Origin: Brevibacillus brevis
GTDB lineage: Bacteria; Bacillota; Bacilli; Brevibacillales; Brevibacillaceae
Assembly (NCBI RefSeq): GCF_022026395.1
Contig: NZ_CP041767.1
Location: 5,748,001-5,812,000, forward strand
Length of the DNA stretch: 64,000 bases
Direction of reading: 5' to 3'
A program made the translations under genes and the position numbers. Each line of letters opens with the position of its first letter. The first letter of the stretch is position 1. Shown here one piece after another: positions 17,016 through 25,303 of this stretch. The notes below the pieces were generated by a model. That model made no database searches and was not told where the DNA came from. It saw nothing but the letters and a program-made list of their open reading frames with translations.

Positions 17016-17592
17016 GGTTCTTACACTCCTTCCACAGCAGCGGATTTCCGACTGAAACAGCTGTCGCTCCATGCTTTAATACTTCCTCCATCTGTTCTTG
17101 CTTGCGAATCAGCCCACCAGAAATGATCGGGGTATCGATCACACTTCGAAATTCTTCGATAAACTCCGGCAGCAAACCAGGCATCAGCTCAACAGCGTCA
17201 GGCTGTGTATCTTGCAGGGAGGTTAAGCCTGATTTAATCGAGTCGCTATCCACCAAAAACAAACGCTGAATCGTCAGCAGGCCTTGCTTTTTCGCCAGCT
17301 TGACCAGGGTGTTGCGCGTAGTGACGATCCCGTCTGGCTTGACGTAATGCGCGAGAAATGCGATGCCTTCCCGGTCATGACTGATTCCGCCAATCCGCTC
17401 CAAATGAAGAAATACAGGGATATTTTTCGACTTGAAATAATCCACGTAGCCTTTGATCACACCAATGTTGCCAATCGAGAGTACCGCAGCACTCAAATTT
17501 GCCTCTGCCGCTTTTTCCAGGTGCTTCGCTTCTTTTACGGAAGCGATTAGCTTGTACTTTGCCAGTCTTGCACGAAACTGTTCCTGGTTCAC
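16993..17592 (-). CDS. glpP: Glycerol-3-phosphate responsive antiterminator GlpP
   Basis: About 199 residues starting at GTG 17592, nine bases after AAGGAGG; longer frames run into the leader hairpin. GlpP folds as a TIM-barrel-like protein that binds glycerol-3-phosphate and then target mRNA leaders, preventing termination. Recognisable segments are LSIGNIGVIKGYVD, PVFLHLERIGGI, KPDGIVTTRN, DAVELMPGLLPE and PIISGGLI. It heads an uptake operon and has a terminator directly in its own leader, suggesting autocontrol. Confidence 0.9.
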   Translation of the reverse strand: MNQEQFRARLAKYKLIASVKEAKHLEKAAEANLSAAVLSIGNIGVIKGYVDYFKSKNIPVFLHLERIGGISHDREGIAFLAHYVKPDGIVTTRNTLVKLAKKQGLLTIQRLFLVDSDSIKSGLTSLQDTQPDAVELMPGLLPEFIEEFRSVIDTPIISGGLIRKQEQMEEVLKHGATAVSVGNPLLWKECKNLDSSVVI

Positions 17593-17617
17593 TCGCTTAC
17601 GCCTCCTTATGCCCAAG

Positions 17618-17690
17618 ACAAAAAACCCTACGACATGACAATGCCAAAGAACTCTCGATGAAAGTGCTTGGAAAGGCTGTCGGGGGTTTC
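17618..17690 (-). promoter_or_regulatory. Leader terminator of glpP, candidate GlpP target
   Basis: On the minus strand AAACCCCCGACA (17689-17678) can pair with TGTCGTAGGGTTT (17635-17623) with one bulged position, followed by TTTTTTG. This forms an intrinsic terminator that ends about 10 bp before the glpP ribosome-binding site. GlpP is known to act on a terminator in the glpD leader; here the same logic would act on its own operon. Confidence 0.6.
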
Positions 17691-17806
17691 TCCATGGCTC
17701 CAACCGAAGGGATGTGTTCACTTGTTACTTTGAATGGTACTGTACGAGCGTTAAGGAATCTTGAAGCAATTATTAATAAACGGAAAAGTTCATGTAAGGA
17801 TTGGAA

Positions 17807-17835
17807 TTGACGGAATGGAAGAGCGGATGTATGAT
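17807..17835 (+). promoter_or_regulatory. Sigma-A type promoter of the SulP gene
   Basis: TTGACG (17807-17812), exactly 17 bp, then TATGAT (17830-17835). The AT-rich tract just after it, 17842-17880, is a reasonable place for the ArsR-type regulator encoded downstream to bind. Confidence 0.65.
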
Positions 17836-17890
17836 CCATCTATATTCAAATAATCAAATATTCGAAAATACGAAAAGAAGGGTTGCAATC

Positions 17891-19615
17891 ATGAAGTGGG
17901 CACCAAGATTCGAAGGCTACAATCTTGTTTCCTTTCGAAAAGACTGTGTATCAGGAGTAATCGTCGGTATTATCGCGATACCATTGGGGATGGCATTTGC
18001 TATCGCCTCCGGAGTAAAGCCTGAGTACGGAATTTACACGACCATTATCGCCGGGATTTTGATTTCTCTATTTGGCGGTTCCCGCTATCAAATCGGTGGA
18101 CCTACTGGTGCTTTTATCCCGATATTATTTGCAATCGTCATGCAATACGGTTATGCAGACTTGCTCCTCGCTGGATTCATGGCAGGGATTCTCCTTGTTC
18201 TCATGGGGGTTCTACGGCTGGGAGGGCTGATCAAATTCATTCCGCGCCCCGTCATCATCGGATTTACTTCGGGGATTGCCGTTATCATTTTCTCCGGTCA
18301 AATTGCCAACTTTCTCGGCCTGGAGCAGTTGCAGAGACATGAAGATTTTCTGTCCAACATGAGGGAAATCGTCCTTCATCTGAACACGATTAATCTATAC
18401 AGCGTAGCCATTGCTATTTTGAGTCTCGCCCTTATTTTGGTGACTCCCCGATTCATCCGTAGCATACCGGCCTCTCTCGTTGGTCTCGTAGTCTCCAGTG
18501 TCGTTTCCGTCCTCTTTTTGGAAGGGAAGGTAGCGACGATTGGCTCCACCTTTGGAGAGATACCAAGTGCATTACCCGGCTTTCATTTTCCTGAAATCAC
18601 ATGGGAACGTGTCCAAAAGTTACTGAGTCCAGCCCTGATCATTGCTATACTAGGAGCGATAGAGTCTTTATTATCTGCCGTCGTCGCCGATGGGATGACA
18701 CGCAGTCGCCACAACAGCAACCGTGAATTAATCGGCCAAGGGATTGCCAATATCGTGACTCCGTTATTCGGGGGAATTCCTGCTACTGGCGCGATTGCGA
18801 GAACAGCCACCAACATTCGAACCGGAGCAACCTCCCCCATGTCTGGCATCATTCATGGTCTGGTCGTTTTGCTCATCCTCGTGCTGTTCGCCCCTTATGC
18901 TTCGCATATTCCGTTGGCGAGTATGGCGCCGATCTTGATGCTGGTTGCCTGGAATATGAGTGAGCGCAAGGAATTTGCCCACATGTTCAAAGTAAAGACG
19001 AGCGATTCTCTTGTACTGGTGCTCACCTTCCTTTTGACCGTTTTCACCAATTTAACCGTTGCTATTGAAGTGGGATTGGTGCTATCTATCCTGTTGTTTG
19101 TCAAACGAACGCGCGATAGCTTGCGGGTAGCTCAGGTACTGCCTGATCCCTCGTCCAACCACGACAAAGTCATGCCGCATATGGTGACCGAGGAGCATGA
19201 TTGCCCGCAAATCAGCATTTTCACGATTGAGGGCCCACTCTTTTTCGGGGATGCCGACTTGTTTGAAAGCTCCCTCACGCAAACCCTTCAGCGACAACCA
19301 AAGGTGTTGCTGCTGCGGATGGGAAAAGTCCCTCTGATGGACATGACTGGGGAAGCGAATTTGTCCAGGATTGTGAAACAATGTATGGACCAAGGAACAA
19401 CAGTCCTTATTTCAGGAATCCAATCTGGCCCCAAGAAAATCTTGCAGCGTACGGGACTATATGGCCTCGTAGGCGAAGCTCACTTTTTTACTCATACTGG
19501 GGACGCGATAGCGTATGCCCTTAGTCTACTTGACACTGGGAAGTGCCTCGGATGCAAGCATTTTGCCTTTCGCGAATGCACGCGCCTGTCCGCTCCTACT
19601 GAAACTTCCACATGA
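17891..19615 (+). CDS. SulP-family anion permease with STAS domain
   Basis: About 574 residues from ATG 17891 (AAGGG about nine bases upstream; the TTG at 17801 lies before the promoter's likely start site). The membrane domain has 10-14 segments and contains the SulP signature region YGIYTTIIAGILISLFGGSRYQIGGPTGAF, split over about 37-66. A cytoplasmic STAS domain follows from about 438. The last 25 residues carry a CxxC-x7-C cluster (KCLGCKHFAFREC), uncommon for the family and possibly metal- or redox-active. Transport of sulfate or bicarbonate is possible; the substrate is not proven. Confidence 0.88.
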   Translation: MKWAPRFEGYNLVSFRKDCVSGVIVGIIAIPLGMAFAIASGVKPEYGIYTTIIAGILISLFGGSRYQIGGPTGAFIPILFAIVMQYGYADLLLAGFMAGILLVLMGVLRLGGLIKFIPRPVIIGFTSGIAVIIFSGQIANFLGLEQLQRHEDFLSNMREIVLHLNTINLYSVAIAILSLALILVTPRFIRSIPASLVGLVVSSVVSVLFLEGKVATIGSTFGEIPSALPGFHFPEITWERVQKLLSPALIIAILGAIESLLSAVVADGMTRSRHNSNRELIGQGIANIVTPLFGGIPATGAIARTATNIRTGATSPMSGIIHGLVVLLILVLFAPYASHIPLASMAPILMLVAWNMSERKEFAHMFKVKTSDSLVLVLTFLLTVFTNLTVAIEVGLVLSILLFVKRTRDSLRVAQVLPDPSSNHDKVMPHMVTEEHDCPQISIFTIEGPLFFGDADLFESSLTQTLQRQPKVLLLRMGKVPLMDMTGEANLSRIVKQCMDQGTTVLISGIQSGPKKILQRTGLYGLVGEAHFFTHTGDAIAYALSLLDTGKCLGCKHFAFRECTRLSAPTETST

Positions 19616-19639
19616 TGTTACGATCGGAGGAACCTATCA

Positions 19640-19966
19640 TTGAATTTGGAACTACAGCAATTTAAAGCGAATTTTTTCAAGGCGTTGGGTCATCCCCTGC
19701 GGATTCGGATTCTGGAGTTGCTGGTGGAAGGAGATAAGAATGTAAACGAGCTTCAGACACTCATCGGGAGTGAAGGCTCCGCTGTTTCCCAACAGCTCGC
19801 CATTTTGCGGAACAACAATATCGTGTACGGAACAAAGGACGGAAACAAAGTCACCTACTCGCTGCGTGATCCGATGATCATCGAGCTGTTGAGTGTGGCG
19901 AGACAGATTTTTAACAATCATTTGATTGATACGATCTCGATGCTGGATCGGTTTAACGAGGAATAG
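19640..19966 (+). CDS. ArsR-family transcriptional regulator without cysteines
   Basis: A 108-residue winged-helix protein starting at TTG 19640 behind CGGAGG. HPLRIRILELLVEGDKNVNEL, GSAVSQQLAILRNNNIV (recognition helix) and the wing TKDGNKVTYSLRD are plain. No cysteine is present, so it cannot sense metals through the usual thiol sites. Only 24 bp separate it from the SulP gene, so it probably regulates that permease in response to an unknown signal. Confidence 0.87.
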   Translation: MNLELQQFKANFFKALGHPLRIRILELLVEGDKNVNELQTLIGSEGSAVSQQLAILRNNNIVYGTKDGNKVTYSLRDPMIIELLSVARQIFNNHLIDTISMLDRFNEE

Positions 19967-19970
19967 TCGC

Positions 19971-20242
19971 TTTGGTTTGAGTCAACATTGTGGAGGAGAA
20001 GAAAAAGCACAGTTCTCTTCGACTCTGACACGCCAGCAGGGGGGATAAACTGTCCCTCTCCATTTCAAAAAGGGGACCGTCGAGCCAAAGCCACCCTACG
20101 GGCGGAAGTTTCTCAAGGAAGAAGTGTTCGACAAGCGGGTCCCCTTTTTGAAGTTCCGACTGGGTTGGCGTTGTCAAGGTCTACGAGCTCTGTGCTTTTT
20201 CTTCTAACCAGCTTTGTTGGTTCATCGATACCTTTTAAAACT
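19971..20242 (+). repeat. Structured intergenic element, copy B
   Basis: A 272-nt element nearly identical to copy C from the left edge TTTGGTTTGAGTCAACA to the right edge CCTTTTAAAACT; flanking sequences differ. The outer arms are 19999-20012 and 20190-20203 (AAGAAAAAGCACAG, perfect). The inner arms are 20064-20078 and 20138-20152 (TTCAAAAAGGGGACC, perfect). The core is GGGATAAACTGTCC at 20042-20055. It sits between the ends of converging genes. Confidence 0.75.
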
Positions 20243-20244
20243 AT

Positions 20245-20278
20245 AAAAAAGCCCAGGACTTGTAATCGTTCTGGGCTT
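20245..20278 (-). terminator. Terminator of the nucleoside uptake operon
   Basis: Minus strand AAGCCCAGAA, loop, TCCTGGGCTT, then TTTTTATAG. It lies just beyond the phosphorylase stop codon. Confidence 0.8.
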
Positions 20279-20287
20279 ACCTAATCT

Positions 20288-21013
20288 TTACTGGGAAACC
20301 GCAATAACCGCATCCAGTGCAATCAATGCTTCTGCTTCAATGGCTTGTGCCATCACATCGGTGTGCGGGTTATACGATTCGAGCAATTCTGCATCTGCAT
20401 ATCCGTCGATTGCTAAAATAGAGCCTGCCTTCATACCGCGGAGAGCCGCAATCACGAACAGGGCGGTGTTTTCCATTTCGACTGCCAAAACGCCAGCTTT
20501 TTGGTACAGCTTGTGGGGGAATTCCAGCACTCCACTGTAGAAGACATCGAGTGTCAGTGTGATTCCTTCGAATACCTTCAAGTCTGATGCGTTTGCTCCC
20601 GCTGCTTGTACGAGCGCGTCCACGACATGGCGATTGGCAACAGCCGGGAAGCCCGCCGGAACCAACTGACTGGTCAAGCCGTCTTGGCGAACCGCCGCGG
20701 AGCTGATAACGAGGCTGCCTGTCTCGATTTCTTTTTGGTATGACCCGGCAGTTCCTACACGAATGATGACCTGCACGCCGCCCTTCGCCAGCTCCTCGAA
20801 GCATACGGCTGCTCCCGGTGCGCCTACCCCATGGCTCACTACCGCTACCTCGACGCCTTTCCACGTACCCGCATAGCTGTGATATTCGCGGTTTTCCCCG
20901 ATTTGATGCTGATTGTCGAGTTTCGATGCAATCAAGGCTGCACGTTTTGGATCACCGCACACGATGACGCGCTTTGGCAGTTGTTCTGGATCTACCTTTA
21001 GATTCGTCAACAT
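20288..21013 (-). CDS. Nucleoside phosphorylase (Udp/DeoD type)
   Basis: About 241 residues from ATG 21013, preceded by AAAAGGAG; the longer frame overlaps the molybdoprotein gene. NP-I phosphorylase fold: VIVCGDPKRAALIA near the start (phosphate loop), VVSHGVGAPGA, IIRVGTAGS, and VEMENTALFVIAAL (ribose-binding Met-Glu). It cleaves nucleosides with phosphate to base and (deoxy)ribose-1-phosphate; uridine versus purine preference is not settled. It follows a complete nucleoside ABC importer. Confidence 0.9.
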   Translation of the reverse strand: MLTNLKVDPEQLPKRVIVCGDPKRAALIASKLDNQHQIGENREYHSYAGTWKGVEVAVVSHGVGAPGAAVCFEELAKGGVQVIIRVGTAGSYQKEIETGSLVISSAAVRQDGLTSQLVPAGFPAVANRHVVDALVQAAGANASDLKVFEGITLTLDVFYSGVLEFPHKLYQKAGVLAVEMENTALFVIAALRGMKAGSILAIDGYADAELLESYNPHTDVMAQAIEAEALIALDAVIAVSQ

Positions 21014-21014
21014 C

Positions 21015-21680
21015 TCAATCGAACTCCTTTTTCTCCCACTCATCCTCTGGGATCGGCAACGCTTCACCAGAGAACCGCTCTTCGCGGAACGGGTCTGCGA
21101 TCAAGTGAAAACCATTTTGCTCCCAGAAGCCGGGCTTGTTTTCCGTCATAAATTCAATTCCTCTGATCCACTTCACGCTTTTCCAGAAATACAGATGAGG
21201 AACAACCAGGCGAAGCGGCCAGCCGTGCTTGTCCGTTAGTCGCTCTCCATCAAAGGAGTGAGCCAGCAGCACATCATCACGCTCCAGATCAGCGAGCGGC
21301 ACATTGGCGGTATAGTCGTGATCACCATGCAGCATGACGAAGTTCGCCTGCGGAGTCACGCCAATCGCCTGTAGAAAATCACGAAAACGCACACCTGTAA
21401 ACGAATTGTCAAAACGGGACCAGCGCGTCACGCAGTGAATGTCGCTCGTCACTGTCACCTGCGGCATCGCCATGATCTCTTCGTAGGTAAGCGTCACTTC
21501 CCGGTCTACCTCTCCGAAAACGCGCAGCGTCCATTCGTTCATGTCATACACTGGCACGTCTCCCTCATGCAAAATGGGAAAGCGCTCTGTCAGGATTTGT
21601 CCTGGCGGAAGTCGTCTGGCGAGTCCCGGTCCCACCGGAGCTGGTACTTTCATTCTTTTGATCCGATCTGCCTTGTTCAT
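21015..21680 (-). CDS. Cytoplasmic sulfite-oxidase-type molybdopterin protein (YuiH-like)
   Basis: About 221 residues from ATG 21680 behind CAGGGGG; the 335-residue frame overlaps the permease gene in another frame. An oxidoreductase molybdopterin domain is seen, with the Mo-ligand cysteine in SDIHCVTRWSRFDN (about residue 92), LRVFGEVDREVTLTYEEI before it, and HGWPLRLVVPHLYFWKSVKWIRGIEF near the end. No Tat signal and no haem domain. The reaction is unknown. It sits inside a nucleoside uptake operon, one base before the phosphorylase start. Confidence 0.85.
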   Translation of the reverse strand: MNKADRIKRMKVPAPVGPGLARRLPPGQILTERFPILHEGDVPVYDMNEWTLRVFGEVDREVTLTYEEIMAMPQVTVTSDIHCVTRWSRFDNSFTGVRFRDFLQAIGVTPQANFVMLHGDHDYTANVPLADLERDDVLLAHSFDGERLTDKHGWPLRLVVPHLYFWKSVKWIRGIEFMTENKPGFWEQNGFHLIADPFREERFSGEALPIPEDEWEKKEFD

Positions 21681-21721
21681 ATCGCATTTCCCCCTGTCTT
21701 TGCTGTCTATATAGCCTGTGT

Positions 21722-22636
21722 TTAACGGGTGCTCTGCTGATTGTCGTTGCCGATCTGACTCTTGTTCTTCAAGAAGAACATCGCCGCAATTGTCAGCACG
21801 TATGGCAGCATCGCCGTAAATTGCGTCGGAAGCGAAAAGCCCTGCAAACGAATACTGAGGGCATCCATCAACCCGAACAAAAGACTCGAAGCCAAAATAC
21901 CGAGTGGATGCGACTGCCCCATCATCATCGCTACCAATGCGATAAAGCCTCGACCAGCCGTCATACCTTCTGTAAACATCGTGACTTGCCCCAGTGAGAG
22001 CTGTGCCCCTGCAATCCCGCACAATGCGCCACTCATTACAATCGCCAGCACTTGAAGCGCCGTCACTTTCAGGCCGAGACTACGTGCCGCAACGGGATTC
22101 AGACCAACTGCGAGGACGCGGAAGCCTGTAACCGTCCGATAAAAGAACACATACAACAGAATCGCAGCCAAAAACGCAAAGTACACGAGCGGCGAATGAC
22201 CAGAGACAATGCCTCCGATGACCGGAATATCGTGAATGAAAGGAATCTCGACGGTGGGCAAGCCAGCCATATCCTTATCGTAAAACGCGCCTTTGACACC
22301 GAAGATCGCCCGCAGTGCAAATGTCGTCAACCCGAGCGCCAGAAAGTTAATCGCCACACCGACAACGATTTCATTCGCCCTAAGCTTGATCGTCATGTAT
22401 GCGAATAAGAGTGAAAAGACAATGCTGACCAGTGCTGCAATCAAGACGGCCAGAAAGAGATTCCCGGTAAAATGATTGCCGACAATCGCAGAAAAGGCAC
22501 CGACCAGTACCAATCCCTCCAAGCCAACATTAAAGATTCCAACACGTGCGCAGAGCGCTCCACCCAAAGCTGCCAACAAGATCGGCGTGACCATCCGAAT
22601 GGTAGAACTGAGGAGGGACCAATCAAAGAGCTCCAT
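21722..22636 (-). CDS. nupQ: Nucleoside ABC transporter permease (NupQ-like)
   Basis: About 304 residues, 8-10 membrane segments, of the branched-chain/ribose permease type, with GGALCARVGIFNVGLEGLVL near the N terminus and GLNPVAARSLGL plus GALCGIAGAQLSLG later. It overlaps the partner permease gene by 14 bp. With BmpA, NupO and NupP it makes the nucleoside uptake channel. Confidence 0.88.
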   Translation of the reverse strand: MELFDWSLLSSTIRMVTPILLAALGGALCARVGIFNVGLEGLVLVGAFSAIVGNHFTGNLFLAVLIAALVSIVFSLLFAYMTIKLRANEIVVGVAINFLALGLTTFALRAIFGVKGAFYDKDMAGLPTVEIPFIHDIPVIGGIVSGHSPLVYFAFLAAILLYVFFYRTVTGFRVLAVGLNPVAARSLGLKVTALQVLAIVMSGALCGIAGAQLSLGQVTMFTEGMTAGRGFIALVAMMMGQSHPLGILASSLLFGLMDALSIRLQGFSLPTQFTAMLPYVLTIAAMFFLKNKSQIGNDNQQSTR

Positions 22637-23693
22637 GCGATTCCCCTCCTTTTGCCTTCCGCTTTTTCCACCAGTCGTAGCTGAACTTGGCGGAGATGAA
22701 CAATATCAATACGGCTTGTATCACACTTGCCAGCTCCAGCGGCACATCCGTATTCCGCTCTACACCCATGGCTCCTGTCTGAAAAGCAGCAAGCAGGATC
22801 GAAGTCACAATGATGCCAAGCGGGTGCGAGTTCGCAAGCAGAGCTGCCATCAGGCCCGTCCAGGCGAAGCCCGGTACAGTCAGTGCCCCGTCCACAAAAC
22901 GATAGTGCGCCCCCATTACCTCGACGGTTCCCGCCAAGCCAGCCAATCCACCACTGGCAAACATACCTGTCAGCATGACTCGAATTCGATTAATGCCTCC
23001 GTATTGAGCAAACAGCGAGTTTTGACCCAGCATCTTCACTTCATAGCCAAAAGGCGTAAAACGAAGGACCCAGAACAAGAGCAGCGCTGCAACGATCGCA
23101 AACAAAAAACCTGCATGTACGCTCATCCCGGCAAACAGCTTCGGAAGCCACGCGCTTTTCTCCAGCATGACAGTCTGTGCAAGTGCCGCAGAGCCCGTGC
23201 GATCCCGGAATGGCTCTGTCACGAGATAGCTCGCAAACAATACCGCGATGTAGTTGAAAAGCAACGTAGAGATGAGCAATGGAATGCGAAAGCGCGCTTC
23301 CATAAAACCTGGCAACAACGCCCAGAACCCGCCAACCGCCATTCCCGCGAAAATACCCGCCAAAATTTTGACCATTCCCGGTGCTGGCAAATAGATCGCG
23401 ACTAGCGCAGCACTGACGGCACCCAGCACCATTTGCCCTTCCGCCCCCAGGTTGAATACCCCTGCCCGAAATGCAAGGGAAAGACCCAAGGCAATCAGCA
23501 TGATAGGCGTGGCTCTCGCTAATGTAGACGTAAAGAAATAAAAACTGCCAAAGGCCCCTTTCCACATTTCCTGGTAGGTGCCCAAGATCGATTCGCCAAC
23601 CGCAGCAATGACCAGCGCCCCGGTCAACAAACCGATAACGACAGCCAAGATCGGCTGCACCAATGACTTAGATAGCTCTTTGATTGCTGCCAT
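22623..23693 (-). CDS. nupP: Nucleoside ABC transporter permease (NupP-like)
   Basis: About 356 residues with 8-10 membrane segments. FRAGVFNLGAEGQMVLGAV and FASGGLAGLAGTVEVMG are the characteristic permease segments. It starts inside the end of the ATPase gene (26-bp overlap) and overlaps the second permease, so all three are translationally coupled. Confidence 0.88.
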   Translation of the reverse strand: MAAIKELSKSLVQPILAVVIGLLTGALVIAAVGESILGTYQEMWKGAFGSFYFFTSTLARATPIMLIALGLSLAFRAGVFNLGAEGQMVLGAVSAALVAIYLPAPGMVKILAGIFAGMAVGGFWALLPGFMEARFRIPLLISTLLFNYIAVLFASYLVTEPFRDRTGSAALAQTVMLEKSAWLPKLFAGMSVHAGFLFAIVAALLLFWVLRFTPFGYEVKMLGQNSLFAQYGGINRIRVMLTGMFASGGLAGLAGTVEVMGAHYRFVDGALTVPGFAWTGLMAALLANSHPLGIIVTSILLAAFQTGAMGVERNTDVPLELASVIQAVLILFISAKFSYDWWKKRKAKGGESHGAL

Positions 23694-25197
23694 GAATGCT
23701 TCCTCCCGCCATGATCACGCTGATTTTTTCTTCGGTTGCCTCCAGGCGTGAAAGCTCTCCAGCGATTCGCCCTTTATACATGACCAAAATCCTGTCAGAC
23801 AAGGCGAGAATTTCGGACAGCTCGGAGGAGACGAGCAAGATCGCGTCTCCCTGATTGCGTTTTTCGATCAGCGCCTGATGGATGTACTCCATGGCACCGA
23901 TATCCACCCCTCGTGTAGGCTCAGCCGCAATCAAAAACGGGGTTTCATGTCCCAACTCCCTTGCTACGATCAGCTTTTGCAAGTTTCCACCTGACAGATT
24001 TCCTGCCAGCTCCTGCAATTGTCGGGAGCCCGTCTTGATGGAAAACTTCTCAACCCAGCCTTTTACGACTTGGCGAAATTTCTCCCGCAAAACGACACCG
24101 CGGCGGTTGTAAGCAGGCTTTCGCTGATAGCCCATCAACGCATTTTCCTCGACGCTTGAGAGTGTGGCCGCTCCCCACAGGTAGCGATCCTCCGGAATAT
24201 GCGCCAAGCCGAAATCCCGAATGGTGGCTACTGATTTGTTCGTCACGTCCTTGCCACCTAATCGCACCGTGCCCTCCTGTGCCGCTCGCAAGCCACTGAT
24301 CGCTTGCAGCAGCTCGGATTGGCCATTCCCGGAAACACCAGCGATTCCTACGATTTCTCCGTGATGTACGGTAAAGCTGACTTGATCGAGCAGTGTCTGC
24401 TTTTCTCGAACGGTGAGATTCTCCACCTGCAACAAGGGACCTTTATCCAGAGGAACTCGCTCAGCTAGCTCCTGCAATTCACGTCCAACCATCAATCTGG
24501 CTAAATCGTCCGCATTTGTCTCATTCCGCGAAACCGTTCCCGTCACTTTGCCCCCGCGCAATACCGTAATACGATCGGCTACCTCCATGACTTCCTGCAA
24601 CTTATGTGTAATTAAAATGACGCTCTTGCCGCTCTCTGCCAGGTTTCGAATCGTTTGCAGCAGGTCGCGTACCTCCAGCGGGGTAAGGACAGCGGTCGGC
24701 TCGTCCAACACGATAATATCCGCTCCCTGATACAGGACCTTCAGAATTTCGACCCGTTGCTGTTCCCCAATCGAGCAATTCGCTACCTTGGTCTGCGGTT
24801 GAATCGGAATGCGATACTGCTCACTCAGCGCCCGCACCTTGTCCTCCGCATCCTTTCTTTTGAAAAAACCCGCTTGCCTCGGCTCATATCCGATCACGAT
24901 ATTTTCAGCCACACTGAATTCTCCGAAGAGCATAAAGTGCTGGTGAACCATCCCGATTCCATTTCGAATCGCGTCCTCTGGTCCGCGAAAAACAACTGGC
25001 TTGCCGTTTAACACGATCTCTCCCGACGTCGGCTGCTCCATCCCGTACAGCATCCGCATCAGTGTCGTTTTGCCCGCCCCATTTTCCCCGACAATCGCGT
25101 GGACTTCTCCTGCTGCCAGTGAGAACGACACCTTGTCGTTGGCGGTAAAATCTCCGTACTTCTTGGTCATGGCCCTCATTTCCAAGCGTTCGGTCAT
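23668..25197 (-). CDS. nupO: Nucleoside ABC transporter ATPase, tandem domains (NupO-like)
   Basis: About 509 residues with two ABC domains. Domain 1 has Walker A GENGAGKTT (about 38-46), signature CSIGEQQR and Walker B IIVLDEPTAVL. Domain 2 has GVSGNGQSE in place of Walker A, signature LSGGNLQK and AAEPTRGVD. The second site lacks the GKT lysine and is probably non-catalytic, as usual in ribose/nucleoside importers. Start chosen at ATG 25197, with GAGGG seven bases upstream. Confidence 0.92.
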   Translation of the reverse strand: MTERLEMRAMTKKYGDFTANDKVSFSLAAGEVHAIVGENGAGKTTLMRMLYGMEQPTSGEIVLNGKPVVFRGPEDAIRNGIGMVHQHFMLFGEFSVAENIVIGYEPRQAGFFKRKDAEDKVRALSEQYRIPIQPQTKVANCSIGEQQRVEILKVLYQGADIIVLDEPTAVLTPLEVRDLLQTIRNLAESGKSVILITHKLQEVMEVADRITVLRGGKVTGTVSRNETNADDLARLMVGRELQELAERVPLDKGPLLQVENLTVREKQTLLDQVSFTVHHGEIVGIAGVSGNGQSELLQAISGLRAAQEGTVRLGGKDVTNKSVATIRDFGLAHIPEDRYLWGAATLSSVEENALMGYQRKPAYNRRGVVLREKFRQVVKGWVEKFSIKTGSRQLQELAGNLSGGNLQKLIVARELGHETPFLIAAEPTRGVDIGAMEYIHQALIEKRNQGDAILLVSSELSEILALSDRILVMYKGRIAGELSRLEATEEKISVIMAGGSIHGSNQRAI

Positions 25198-25303
25198 TCC
25201 CACTCCCTCATTTCTGTACGTCCTTTTATGAAAATGGAAGACCGACTACACAGCCGTAGTCGGTCACATCCATCACTGTGCACAAGCATTTTGACGTGCG
25301 TGT

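Noticed and set aside
19953..20177. Minus-strand frame in copy B beginning MTTPTQSELQKGDP, with a relative in copy C (43079-43369)
   Set aside because: The similarity is explained by the DNA repeat itself. The frames diverge by indels at their ends, and base changes keep stem pairing rather than protein sequence. No ribosome-binding site.
21681..22022. Long N-terminal extension of the molybdoprotein frame
   Set aside because: It lies within the permease gene in another frame. ATG 21680 has a ribosome-binding site and gives the usual family length.
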